Positions 52,897 to 62,379 of a stretch of DNA of 64,000 nucleotides are shown here, piece by piece (position 1 is the stretch's first letter; each line of letters opens with the position of its first letter). Source of the stretch: Porphyra umbilicalis (lineage: Eukaryota; Rhodophyta; Bangiophyceae; Bangiales; Bangiaceae). The translations under genes were made by a program, and so were the position numbers. The notes under the pieces are model-generated. The model had not been told where the DNA came from and ran no database searches. It was given only the letters and a program-made list of their open reading frames with translations. The DNA lies in NCBI GenBank assembly GCA_002049455.2, contig KV919005.1, forward strand, positions 1 to 64,000, given 5' to 3'.

Positions 52897-54543
52897 CTAC
52901 TCAGTGTCCGTGATGGTGGTGGTCGTCGTGTCAGACTCGCTACTTTGGTCAAGGCCGCGGGTTGTATCCAGCTGCTTGCTGAGAGCCGCAGAAGCGGCGC
53001 GCTGCTTCGCGGCTTGCGACTTGCGGCCACGCTGGTTGTCGCCCCCCCTGCTGCCGCGCGCCGGCGGCGCCGCCGGCGACTGCGCCCCCGCCGCCAGAGC
53101 CGTTGCAGCAGCAGTATCTGCTGCCACAAGCGCCGCCGGTGGGTCCTCCCCCGGCGGCGCGTTAGCTCCGGCGGCAGAGCCGGCCGCCGGCGGCGCCGAC
53201 GACGACGCATCAGCCGCGAGAGTGGTGACTTCCATGGCGGCCACGCCGTCGCCAACTTCCACAACATGGATCTTCTTGGCAGCACTGCGCGCCGGCGGCG
53301 CAGGCGTGGGAGCCGGTGCAGGGGGCGCCGCCAGGCCAGCAGCTTGCATCATCTTGAGAATAACAGCCTGCCGGTACTGTGCCGCCTCGGGCGTGTGACG
53401 CATCGAGGGAGAGTAAAAAAAGCAAAGCGCAGTGCGCTCTTGCTGCGCAACGGTCAACTTGTCCACCGCCGCCGTGCTCGCCTTGACCTGCTTCTCCATT
53501 CCAGCGTCCTCCGACCGCATCAGCTTGGCGGCCTTGATGCCGCCCGGGCGGCTCTGATACCCCTTGTTGCGCGAGTTTGGGCTGCTCGTGCTCCCGCTCT
53601 CGCCGTCCCCGTCTGAAGAGTCGCCCACGTCCACACTCGCGTCGTCCGCCGTGTTGGCCGCGCCGCTGACCTTGTCAGATGTGCGCAAAACGCGCCAGCA
53701 CCCCACCCACTTGCAATGCGCCAGTTTGGCTTTGCGTTTGGCCGTCTTGCCCTTGCGCTTGTCCTTCTCCCGGTCGCTGCGGATGGACTCGTAGATGTCC
53801 AGCGAGCAGTACCGCGCGACCGCACCGCTGATAATGTCCTCCTCCGTCAGGTTCCCGGTAGTTTGCATATTTTTGACGGCCAGGTAGTGAGAAGTAAACG
53901 AGCTCACCCCCTTCCGGATCTTCTTGAACTGCTTCTCCAACGCACTGACGTTGCGCTTGACGCGCAGGGGCCCCTTTTTGGTCATCAGGTCCGTCCACTT
54001 CTCGTGCACAGCCGCCCACAGCTGGTCCTTGGAGCGACCAGTGGCGCTCACAGGGTCCTCGCTCACCTCCAGGTAGGCCCTACACAGCGGCACGCGGTCC
54101 TCGTCCGTCCATCCCAGGCTGGAGCCCATGGACTTGGGGAGGTTGTAGTTCACTGCTGGAACGGCGACGTCAGGTAGAGAGGGGCCTGCTGGGGAGGCTG
54201 GGGGGGAGCAGGCACCAGCACAAACGTCGAGGGGGGAGGGGCTTGGTGGCCGCCTACCACGAACAGAGGGTGGCGAGCTGCCTCCTGCGGCGTCGGCTGC
54301 GGCGTCGGCTGCGGGGCTGGGTGGCTCCCGACCACGTACAGAGGTTGGCGCGCTGGCTCCTGCGGCGTCGGTTGCAGCGAGGGCTGCGGCGGCGCGGGCA
54401 ACAACATCAACGGCAAAGGCGTGCTCTGCGGCTGCCCCGTCGTCAACGCCCACTGGTACGCGAGCCCGCCGTGTGGCTTGGCGGGTGACTCGCCGCTCCA
54501 GAGCGCCGGACGGTGGCACACCGGGTACGGCGGTGGCCGCCAC
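52897..54543 (-). CDS. Myb/SANT-like DNA-binding protein, Harbinger partner type
   Basis: 548 residues from ATG 54543, or fewer if translation starts at M139 (ATG 54129). Residues about 143-240 form a trihelix/SANT-like module: LGWTDEDRVPLCRAYLEVSE, GRSKDQLWAAVHEKWTDLM, RNVSALEKQFKKIRKGVSSF. It resembles the Myb-like proteins with NAM-associated C-termini that accompany PIF/Harbinger transposases and bring them to DNA. A basic Lys/Arg stretch (REKDKRKGKTAKRKAKLAH) could be a nuclear signal. A Ser/Asp-rich region, a helical segment (EKQVKASTAAVDKLTVAQQE) and an Ala/Pro-rich tail ending in a Thr run follow. The first 135 residues overlap a different open frame (54150-55562), so the true 5' end may come from there by splicing. 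Family call by pattern, not by search. Confidence 0.7.
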   Translation of the reverse strand: MAATAVPGVPPSGALERRVTRQATRRARVPVGVDDGAAAEHAFAVDVVARAAAALAATDAAGASAPTSVRGREPPSPAADAAADAAGGSSPPSVRGRRPPSPSPLDVCAGACSPPASPAGPSLPDVAVPAVNYNLPKSMGSSLGWTDEDRVPLCRAYLEVSEDPVSATGRSKDQLWAAVHEKWTDLMTKKGPLRVKRNVSALEKQFKKIRKGVSSFTSHYLAVKNMQTTGNLTEEDIISGAVARYCSLDIYESIRSDREKDKRKGKTAKRKAKLAHCKWVGCWRVLRTSDKVSGAANTADDASVDVGDSSDGDGESGSTSSPNSRNKGYQSRPGGIKAAKLMRSEDAGMEKQVKASTAAVDKLTVAQQERTALCFFYSPSMRHTPEAAQYRQAVILKMMQAAGLAAPPAPAPTPAPPARSAAKKIHVVEVGDGVAAMEVTTLAADASSSAPPAAGSAAGANAPPGEDPPAALVAADTAAATALAAGAQSPAAPPARGSRGGDNQRGRKSQAAKQRAASAALSKQLDTTRGLDQSSESDTTTTTITDTE

Positions 54544-55562
54544 GCGGAAGACCAGCTACCGGTGGGGTCGTACCCACCGGTTGGCCACGGCTCGCCCGCG
54601 CTCGCGTACCCGTGGGTGGACGAGGACGGGGGTGGCGGCGGCCAAACGCCGTACGAACGCCGGTGATCGTCGACCGGTGGCTCCGGCGGCCAGCACCTTG
54701 GGTCCTCAAACGGGCCCGCCGGTCGTCGCGGGGGGCTCCAGCGAGGGGATCCGTGTCCGGGACCCGCCAGTCGTCGCGGAGGGCTGCACCGTCGAGGGCC
54801 CCGTGGGGCGTCCGTTGGTCCTCGCTGCGGGCTCCACCACGGGCGGGGGAGGGGGGCCTGTGGGGGGCCCGCCGGGCGTCGAGGGGGGCTGCGCCAAGGG
54901 GGCCCGCGAGGCGGGCCCGCTGCTCGACGAGGCGGGCTCCACCGACGGGGATAGTCGCCGCCGGCTTGAGGGTGATAGCGCCCGTCGTCGTCGACGCGTC
55001 GACGAACACGTCGGTCGTCAGGATCGGCGCGGTCAGCGTCAGGTCCGAGGCGGCGGGGATGAGGAGGGCAGGGCAGCCGGTGTGGTGCCGGAGGCCGGCC
55101 GCCTTGATTAAGCGGCCGGCCAACACCCCGGCCCGCAGGAGGGGGGCGGGAGTGATTGCGGGGAGGGGAGGGCCCGAAAGCGCGGGGCGGTGGGGGGGGA
55201 GGCGCGTACATGGAGCCGTCCTCCCTGGGACCAGCGAAGCTCGTTGACCCGAGGCGGGAAGGGCGGCAGGGTGAAGCGCACCGTTCAGCAGGTGGGGGGG
55301 GGGGGGGGGGGGCGTCCGTGGTGCCGTGGTCACACGGCCCCGCGCAGGTGCAAGGCGGAGAGGGCGGGGTGGCAGCGCGACCGTTGCGCTGCCGCTGCGC
55401 TCGGCGTCGTCGCGTGTCGTTGGCGCCCTTCACACGCGTCATGAGCGCGGTTACAGAGGGGGGGAGGGGTGGGCGCGGTGGGTGGAGGGGAGGGGTGGGC
55501 GGGATGGCAGACGGAGCGCGCGCGCTGCACAGACGTCCCACCACACCGGCGCGATTGCGCAC
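54150..55562 (-). CDS. Pro/Arg-rich frame, possibly the N-terminal exon of the SANT-like gene
   Basis: Up to 470 codons. Text includes repeated RRWSPPRR/PAGPP units (residues about 205-300), DDDGRYHPQAGGDYPRRW, and two similar units QPLYVVGSHPAPQ and HPLFVVGGHQAPP with conservative Tyr/Phe and Ser/Gly changes, which favour real coding. It ends LYLTSPFQQ-stop, 20 bases before the SANT module, and overlaps the SANT-like frame for 394 bases in another register. Either a separate RNA-binding-like protein, or an upstream exon joined by a short intron not identified here. Upper part (55.1-55.5 kb) is low complexity and its start is uncertain. Confidence 0.45.
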   Translation of the reverse strand: MRNRAGVVGRLCSARAPSAIPPTPPLHPPRPPLPPSVTALMTRVKGANDTRRRRAQRQRNGRAATPPSPPCTCAGPCDHGTTDAPPPPPPPAERCASPCRPSRLGSTSFAGPREDGSMYAPPPPPPRAFGPSPPRNHSRPPPAGRGVGRPLNQGGRPPAPHRLPCPPHPRRLGPDADRADPDDRRVRRRVDDDGRYHPQAGGDYPRRWSPPRRAAGPPRGPPWRSPPRRPAGPPQAPLPRPWWSPQRGPTDAPRGPRRCSPPRRLAGPGHGSPRWSPPRRPAGPFEDPRCWPPEPPVDDHRRSYGVWPPPPPSSSTHGYASAGEPWPTGGYDPTGSWSSAWRPPPYPVCHRPALWSGESPAKPHGGLAYQWALTTGQPQSTPLPLMLLPAPPQPSLQPTPQEPARQPLYVVGSHPAPQPTPQPTPQEAARHPLFVVGGHQAPPPSTFVLVPAPPQPPQQAPLYLTSPFQQ

Positions 55563-56867
55563 ACAGAGGAGACGCGTCCCCGCCGCCCGCCCAATCCCAC
55601 CTGCCGTCCGACGGCGGGTGAGCGAGTGTGGGGGGACTGCGTCAGCCTGGCCCGCCCCGCAGGAGACCTGGCTCCCAGAAACTGGTCACGGTTGAGAACC
55701 GACCAGCGCGCATGCGTCTCGTCGTCCCACGTGCAGCCCGTCCACAGAGGCGCCGTGCCCGCCCGATAAAATATGAACGAGCGGGTGGGACGAGCCGGAG
55801 AGACCCGCCACGGCAGCCTGACAACGCAGACCCGTTTACAGGCGGGAATCATACGCCCCTACGCCACACACGTTGGACGGCTGGGGGGTCGAGCGGCACG
55901 CGTCAGACTGACACGCCGGGCGCGGCACACGTCGGACGGCTGAGGGGCCGCGAGGCGGCCCCTGACGAGTCGCGGCGCTGAATGCCGTCACGCCTCCTGA
56001 GCCAGCGAGGGCGTTGGCGCGGCGGCCGTTCCAACGTCAAAAGGATGACCAGTTGGTCACGTGACCGGCTGGCCATCCGTTCTGAGGCGTCGCCGTGTCC
56101 ACCCAATGCGCAGAGCGCTTCGCACCCCTCCAGTGGCCCACTCACGCACGATCTCATCCGATGACGCGACCCAGCTTCAACCGAGCATTGTGCAAGTGGC
56201 ACCGAAACCGACAGTTTGTGGCGTCGACTAGTCACCGAAAGTGCAGCTTTTGAGAAAAGTGATGCCATCCAGGACGACAGATTGGTTCGATTCACTGGAT
56301 CAGCCAATGACTGCACTTCCCTCCAAACTGGGCGGTTTCAAAACAGCTCCCGAGAGTGTCAACGGCAACGACATCTGACCTGTTGATATCTCGCGACGAG
56401 CCTTCCGCACAATGCGGATCGTGCCAGTGGCGACGCCCGCTCTCCAGTTTCCCCGCCCAGCCGCTTACCGCTTCTTCTGTGGCCCGATCCAATCCGTTTA
56501 CAATCGACAGGACTGCGCACGAGGAGATCGGATTCTTCCCAGGGGCCTAGTTCCAATGAGGTGCCCGATTTATGTCGTGGCCGTGCCAGGTGTCGGCCCG
56601 TTCGTCCCTTTTAATGCCTCTTTCTTCGACGTTGTCATCGGTTTCGACGATTATTAGCGGCATATCTGGCGCTTGACGAGGACGTGGCAATCTCACCGCG
56701 ACTGTTGGGCACACTTTCCGGACAACTTTTCGGTGGTTTCGTTTCATTAAGCGCTGATCGAGATCCCTTAGCGCTCCTTCGCTTTCATTCGGATTTGGAC
56801 TACCAGAATGGGGCTACACATAACCCAGCAATGACGACCCCATTCAGACCGTCTCGTGGCTCGTTTC
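55563..56867. other. Upstream flank, no gene supported
   Basis: Mixed GC, short frames only. GGTTCGATTC near 56285 resembles a tRNA B box but no cloverleaf could be drawn around it. Confidence 0.4.
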
Positions 56868-57012
56868 AGACAGCTCGATGCCCAACTACATCGCGTCTGG
56901 CCCCAAACAGGGCCCCCAGAATGGGCTCTCCATTCAGCATGCCACACGTTGCGCCTCTAGATTCCCCAATTGGAAGATGGGATCGACGTTGCAGGGTTTG
57001 CTCTCACCAGGC
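56868..57012 (+). pseudogene. Fragment of a Cys-tailed transposase-like protein, copy 2
   Basis: Reads TTSRLAPNRAPRMGSPFSMP, then HVAPLDSPIGRWDRRCRVCS on plus. Inverted partner of 42505-42640, about 14.4 kb away. No catalytic core was found near any copy. Confidence 0.35.
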
Positions 57013-57522
57013 AGGCACAGTCACGTTCCGAGCACACATGCACGACAAGGTGTACGATAACGACCATCTGGAAGGAGGCGGGGCGCAACGTCACGGACCC
57101 CACACGGTGCACCGTGCCCACCGGTGGGGAGCGAGCCCACGGTCAAGCCAACCGCGGGCCACGCACGCCGAAGGGAGCCTCGTCGGGTGAGTGAGCCACG
57201 AGCGGCCCGCCGGAAGGCAACGTGGCCTCCTGAAGACGCAGAATCAAGGCACCGTCGGTGTGGGGTTTTCTAACTCCTTTTTTTGCAATAAACTTACACA
57301 AGAAGGCCTTCATTGAGCCCTCAAGCCCCCCCCACGTCCTCCAAGTTCAGGCGAGACCTCCGATTTCCGCATCGCCGGTCGCCTGTCAAGTCGCATCGCA
57401 ACGATGGCCAGCATTAGACATACGATGCGCCTCCGAGACTGCATCGAAATCGGGTAAGGATCGGTTGATGTGCATCGGGCGAAAAAGATCGGCTGTAGAT
57501 GCAGAAAACACAAAGGAGGACG

Positions 57523-58155
57523 ATGGTGCGTGTCCCAAAAATGAGACATCGCGGTTTTTTCTTTTTTTCTCGGCCCACTGGCCTTCTGCAACGGTCCGAT
57601 AATGTAATGTGACCCACTCGGTCCCACTGTGCTTCCAGAACAGCCCCTGACAGTGTTAGCAGAGGCGGCGGCACATCCTGACGTGTCATGGGGGAAAGTG
57701 TCATTCCTTGTAACTTCGACAGGTGACAATCACGCGGCCCAATCAAATGCACAGATACTAGAGCAGGCATGTGCTGACAATCTGTGCACGAAGAAAAGGG
57801 CAGCACCTTACCAATAAAAACGTGAAAAAGACCCCCATGTAGCCCCCTGTGAGGAAAACACGATTTGGGACAGCCCTCATCGAAGCTCCAGTTAGCACAT
57901 GAGCTTTGGCGTTGCAAACCTTTAACCCCAAGAACCTGAAAAAGACTGGCTCCAAGATCGGGGCTATCTGAGAGGTCCACAGAACAGGGCCCACAGGCGG
58001 GTATTAAGGAGTTGTCAGCTAAGCACGCGTCGGGAGAGGCTCTTTCCATGGAGGCCAGTCGAGAATTTTCTCGTACCCCACGCCGCCTGCGCCCGTGCAG
58101 TGATGTGTCAGTCCTTCGGAAAACGCGCATGTCTCATTTTTGGGACACGCACCAT
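57523..58155. mobile_element. 633-bp TIR element
   Basis: The left end reads ATGGTGCGTGTCCCAAAAAT then GAGACAT; the right end is its complement (ATGTCTC, ATTTTTGGGACACGCACCAT). Internal 57540-57790 matches 61455-61710 in inverted orientation at about 90% or more. No coding capacity recognised; a 238-codon minus frame (58130-57414) spans it but has no motif. Confidence 0.65.
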
Positions 58156-58159
58156 AGGA

Positions 58160-60000
58160 TCTCAACATCTCAAACACGAAGCAAAATTTTGCTTCGGGCG
58201 AACGCTGACGAGCTCTGAGAGCGCGTGCTCCGGAGCAGCTGCCCAAGGCCCTGCTGGGGAATGCCTTGGGCTATTGGATTTACTGCTTCGCGAGCACAAT
58301 ACCATTGCCTGGCCTGGGGTGTCGGTGGTGATGACGACATGCATGGATGACACCCGCTCTGGGATGCCATGAGGCGGCCCCGCTCCCCCCGCGCCCCCAT
58401 CCTCCCGCACCCGCTCCTCCCCGCTCCCCCCGCCCCCCCCGCCCTCCTCCTATCGCATCCCAGCCTCCTGTGGCATCCAGGTGCTCCCTACGGCCCCCTC
58501 CGCCAGGGTGGCGGTCCGTGGGGGCGACAGCGGCAGGCGGCGGCGGCGGCCGAACGGGCTGCAGCCCGCCGCTGGAGGCACCCCCCCCGCCCCCCTAGCT
58601 TCCCACTCCCCCCGCGCCACCCCCCCTCCCTGCCTTTTCCGGCTTCCTGCCGCTTCCCTTCGGCCCCGTCTGCCATGCTGGCGGTGTGTGCTGACGGTGG
58701 CGGCAGCCAGCGGCGGTGGTCGTGCGGGCTGCCGCCCGCCCCTCGGGGCACCATTCGCGCCCGCCCCGCCCCGCTGCCCCCCTGCCCCCCTCCCGCCAGC
58801 CTCGGCCGGCATCCAGGTGATCCCCTCGGGCCCCCCCACCACGCTAGTGTTCTGTGGGGGTTGCGGCAGCGGCTAGTGGCGGCGGCCGTGCGGATGGTCG
58901 CCCGCCGCTGGGGGCACCCTGCCTGGTTTCCGCCCCCCCCCCGCCCGCTGGCTAACGAGGGAGGTACATGGCGCAGAATGTGGTGCGGGCGGTCTGCAGC
59001 GGGGGCGAGTGGCGGGTAGGGCGACCTGCAGTGGGCGCGGGTGGCAGGGCGGTCGGCTAGTCGGGCGGGCCGCCGGTAGGGTGGGTGGCGGTCGGCCGGC
59101 GGGGCGGGTGTTCGGCGGGACGGCCTGCAGGCGCGCCCCCCGCCACGGTGGTGCTCCCCCCCCCACCGCGGCCGCGGTTGCCCCCCCCCCATCCCCCCAA
59201 AGTCTCCCTCCACTCCTTCCCCCAACTACCCCCCCTGTCGCCCATGAGCACCTCCTCGGCCGCCCTGCGACCGCCCATGACTGCCCATGCGGCGGCCTCC
59301 GCCACCGCGTAGGTCACGACCGCCGCCGGCCGCTCGGCGCCGGCGGTGGTCAACGCGGTCCCTCGCCCCGCCTCCCTCTTTCTCGCTTCCCTCCACACGT
59401 TCACAGAGGCGGATGCACCCGCCGTAGCCGCCGCCGCCGCGACGGGGCTGGGGCCCGTCGACGGCACGCTCGCCGTCGGGCGGGCGGCGCGCGAGGCGGT
59501 GCGCAGGGGGGAGGGGCCCACAAAGCCGTTGGCTGTGTGCTGTTGATGGGTGTGGCGAGCGGGGGCGCCGGGGAGTCGGTGTCCCTCGACGGCGCGCGGG
59601 CGGCGTTGCGCATCGTCGCGAACATTGGTGATGCCGCCGTTACCGCACCCGCACCCGCCGCCACTGCCGCCGATGCCGCCACCGCCGCCGTCGCCGGCCT
59701 ATGGAGATGTCTGTCGGGGGGGTTTGGCGCTGGCGGCCAGCGGCAGCGGCCGGCTGCGGGGGCGGCCTGCGGTGTCTGGCGGCTGCGTCTGGCGGCTGCG
59801 TCTGGCGGCGGGGCTGGCGGTGGTGGCGGTAGAGATTGAGGCGGTCAGCGCCGGCGTCTGGTGCCGGCAGCTGGCGGCGACGACTGCCGGGGGTGGCGAC
59901 AGGCGGGGCGGGCAGTTCACGCCGGTGGCTGGCGTGGGGGTTGTCGGCGGGGGCTGCCGATGGGGGTCATTGTGTGGTCTTTTGGGCTCTATACAGATCA
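58160..60000. other. GC-rich block, possibly coding, strand undecided
   Basis: 58.37-59.0 kb reads as Pro/Arg low complexity. Between 59.22 and 59.70 kb both strands give protein-like text: plus AGESVSLDGARAALRIVANI, minus GAERPAAVVTYAVAEAAAWA. Neither has a recognised motif, and C/G runs interrupt both. I do not call a gene. Confidence 0.25.
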
Positions 60001-60428
60001 TAGAGTGCAACAAAGCCAGCGCACATACAAAGTTGCCCGGGAGAGAGGTTGGGAGCAGTAAAGAGGCGGTGGCCTTTCCAGGCTAACCTCCTTGGCGTGG
60101 GGACAGGCGCCCACGGGTGCATGCGGTGGCCACCCCCGCTCGTGGGCTGCGCCGTCTGCCTCCTGGCCGACGAATGACATCTCCCCGTCGCCGTCGGACC
60201 CCGTCAAGCGCCAGCGTGGCGCCCGCCGCGCCCGCCCACCACGGCTCCGACGCTTGCAGCGGCCGACGGAACGGCAGCGGCGAGGACGCCCTCGCGGGCC
60301 CGCGCGTCCCCCATGCCGCGGTTGCCCGGCGCGCCGCCGCCGTCGACCAACCGCAGCCGCTCCAGCTTTTCGGACGCGACAAGCGCGTCGGCCGACCACA
60401 GCCAGTTGCCCTCGGTCAGCGCGCTCCG

Positions 60429-60740
60429 CTCGAGGGTGGCGTGGAGCGTCGCGCCACCGCCACAGGCCGCCGCCGTTGCCGCTGCAGCCGTGCGACGCCG
60501 CCCCGCTCGAGCGTGGCGTGGAGCGTCGCGCCACCGCCACAGGCCGCCGCCGATGCCGCTGCAGCCGCACGACGCCGCCCCGCTCGATCGTGGCGTGGAG
60601 CGTCGCGTCACCGCCACAGGGCGCCGCCGTTGTCGCTGCAGCCGTGCGACGCCGCCCCGCTCGAGCGTGGCGTGGAGCGTCGCGCCACCGCCACAGGGCA
60701 CCGCCGTTGCCGCTGCAGCCGTACGACGCCGCCCCCGCTG
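60429..60740. repeat. 77-bp minisatellite, four units
   Basis: CTCGA.(C/G)GTGGCGTGGAGCG starts at 60429, 60506, 60583 and 60660, an exact 77-bp step. Units contain GCGCCACCGCCACAGG and GCTGCAGCCG. The period is not a multiple of three, so the array is unlikely to be maintained as coding DNA. Confidence 0.9.
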
Positions 60741-61449
60741 CCGTCCGCCAAAGCCGCCGCTGCCGCTGCCTTCGTCCGCTGCCGTTCACAGCTGCAGTTG
60801 TCCAACCCTGCCGCTGTCCGCCGCTGCAGCTGCCGCCAACGCCTCCACTGCCGCCGCCGCCGTTGCCGTTGCCCCTGACGGCCGCAGACAGCCGTTCCAC
60901 ATCTAAAACGCAGCTGCGGGACGATCTGTCCCACTGCCACATCCGTGGCTACCGTGGCTGTTCCTTTCCCACCCCCCTCGGCAGGGATGAGAGTGACGGC
61001 GCCGCGGGTTGCGTCGGACGCGTCGCCGCCAGCGCCAGCGCCCCCGCTTCTCGTTCTCGCGATGGGGGCACGGCCACGCCCGCCACGAGGACACGTCCCC
61101 CCCCCCCCCCCCCCCCCACCACCCATTGATGCACCTCACGCAGAGCCTCGCAGCGCGTCCGGTGCCACATGCAGCGGGCGCGAGAACACGGTGCACAACC
61201 GCGGACGGTGGCTCCGAAGACGAGGAGACAGCTCAAGATGGCTTGATGTTCAAGGGTAAAAGCCTTGCACAGCTTCCCCTCCAGCCTCGTGCTTCCTTGC
61301 ACACGCCGATGCACACACGATGAGGTCACACGATCCCTCCAGGAATTTTAGCGGTCCACGAACGCCGACTGCTCATTGGCTGTCCGTTCCCGCAAATTGC
61401 TGACAGCACGTTTGCAACCGTCCCGCATGGGAAACGGAAGGGGGTCCAT

Positions 61450-61733
61450 TTTTTGTGAAAGTGCCATAATTGTCAGCACATGCCCTCTTTAGTATCTGTG
61501 CATTTAATTGGGCCGCGTGATCGTCACCTGTCGAAGTTGCAATGAATGACACTTTCGCCCATGACACGTGAGGATGTGGCGCCTCTGCTAACAGTGTCAG
61601 GGGCTGTTCTGGAAGCACAGTGGGACCGAGTGGGTCACATTACATTATCGGACTGTTGCAGAAGGCCAGTGGGCCGAGAAAAAAAGAAAAAACCGCCATA
61701 TTTCATTTTTGGGACACGCACCGTACGATGCAG
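61450..61733. mobile_element. Partial copy of the 57.5-kb TIR element
   Basis: Inverted match to 57524-57790, ending at the ATTTTTGGGACACGCACCGTA terminus (about 61712-61732). The other end is missing or diverged. Confidence 0.6.
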
Positions 61734-61742
61734 GTCATTGTC

Positions 61743-61823
61743 TCGCTCGTGCTTCTCCGTGATGACAGTGTCAGTGCTCTACCTTCTTGCTAGCGTCCTT
61801 CAGCAGCCTCGATGGACGGCCAC
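61743..61823 (-). repeat. 83-bp dispersed repeat, copy 2 (empty site)
   Basis: Inverted copy of 38572-38654, with a 2-bp length difference. Next to it GCATCGTACGG carries a single TA where copy 1 has the 132-bp MITE. Confidence 0.8.
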
Positions 61824-61845
61824 GTTCAGTCAGCATCCGGTCATA

Positions 61846-61977
61846 TGGCCGTTCTCCTAAAAATCCCGCACTCCAACTGTTGCAAAAGAGTTCCAAATCG
61901 GCCTCTGCTGGGTCGTAGAGGCCGATTTTAAACTCTTTTGCAACTGCTGGAGTGCGGGACTTCTGGGAGAACGGCTG
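61846..61977 (+). mobile_element. 132-bp foldback MITE, copy C
   Basis: Same architecture as copies A and B: 58-bp arms, 16-bp loop (tctgctgggtcgtaga), ends TGGCCGTTCTCC and GAGAACGGCTG, TA flanks at 61844-61845 and 61978-61979. The arms differ from A/B at many sites but compensating changes keep them paired, so this is an older or separate subfamily. Confidence 0.85.
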
Positions 61978-61991
61978 TATGCGCTCCAGTT

Positions 61992-62233
61992 ATATGGCGC
62001 GTCGCCAAAGAATGATCGGATCTGAGAAACGCTCACAGCAAGTCACAGCAGTACACAGCTGCTCACAGCACAGATTTTAAAATTGCTGTGATCGCCCTTG
62101 CCTCCCACAGAGCCATCCAGGAGCCCGCAGCATGCAATTTTAATTCAAAGCACAGTCACAGCACGGTCACAGCATGCTGTAACTTGCTGTGGAACTTGAT
62201 CGGATCCGATCATTCTTTGGCGACGCGCCATAT
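61992..62233. mobile_element. 242-bp MITE with subterminal TCACAGCA repeats
   Basis: TIRs ATATGGCGCGTCGCCAAAGA then ATGATCGGATC at both ends. The interior carries about seven TCACAGCA-type octamers in direct and inverted form. Target duplication unclear. Confidence 0.75.
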
Positions 62234-62246
62234 GTCACGTGCTATA

Positions 62247-62377
62247 CAGTGCGTTGTCGTTATCAGAGAATCGTTTACAAAAGAATATGGGTCACGAGTC
62301 TTCCATTCCAGTCCGTGTGGGCCACTTTTTCTTCATATTGAGCCGAATCAGATGTCTCTGATAACGAGAACGCACTG
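62247..62377. mobile_element. 131-bp MITE with TA target
   Basis: Ends CAGTGCGTTGTCGTTATCAG and its near complement (CTGATAACGAGAACGCACTG), TA on both sides (62245-62246, 62378-62379). CAGTGC terminus shared with the 934-bp element at 39991. Confidence 0.75.
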
Positions 62378-62379
62378 TA

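Noticed and set aside
51444-52913. 492-codon plus-strand frame over the 162-bp array as a gene
   Set aside because: Several other frames over the same array are equally open; nothing favours this one.
56275-56310. tRNA gene suggested by GGTTCGATTC
   Set aside because: No A box at a proper distance and no cloverleaf pairing.
42505-57012. Inverted pair at 42.5 and 57.0 kb as TIRs of a 14.5-kb Harbinger element
   Set aside because: The repeated block reads as a conserved Cys-rich peptide with synonymous changes, a third partial copy exists at 43.4 kb, and no matching target duplication flanks the pair.
59998-60942. 314-codon minus frame
   Set aside because: Runs through the 77-bp minisatellite, whose period is not a codon multiple.
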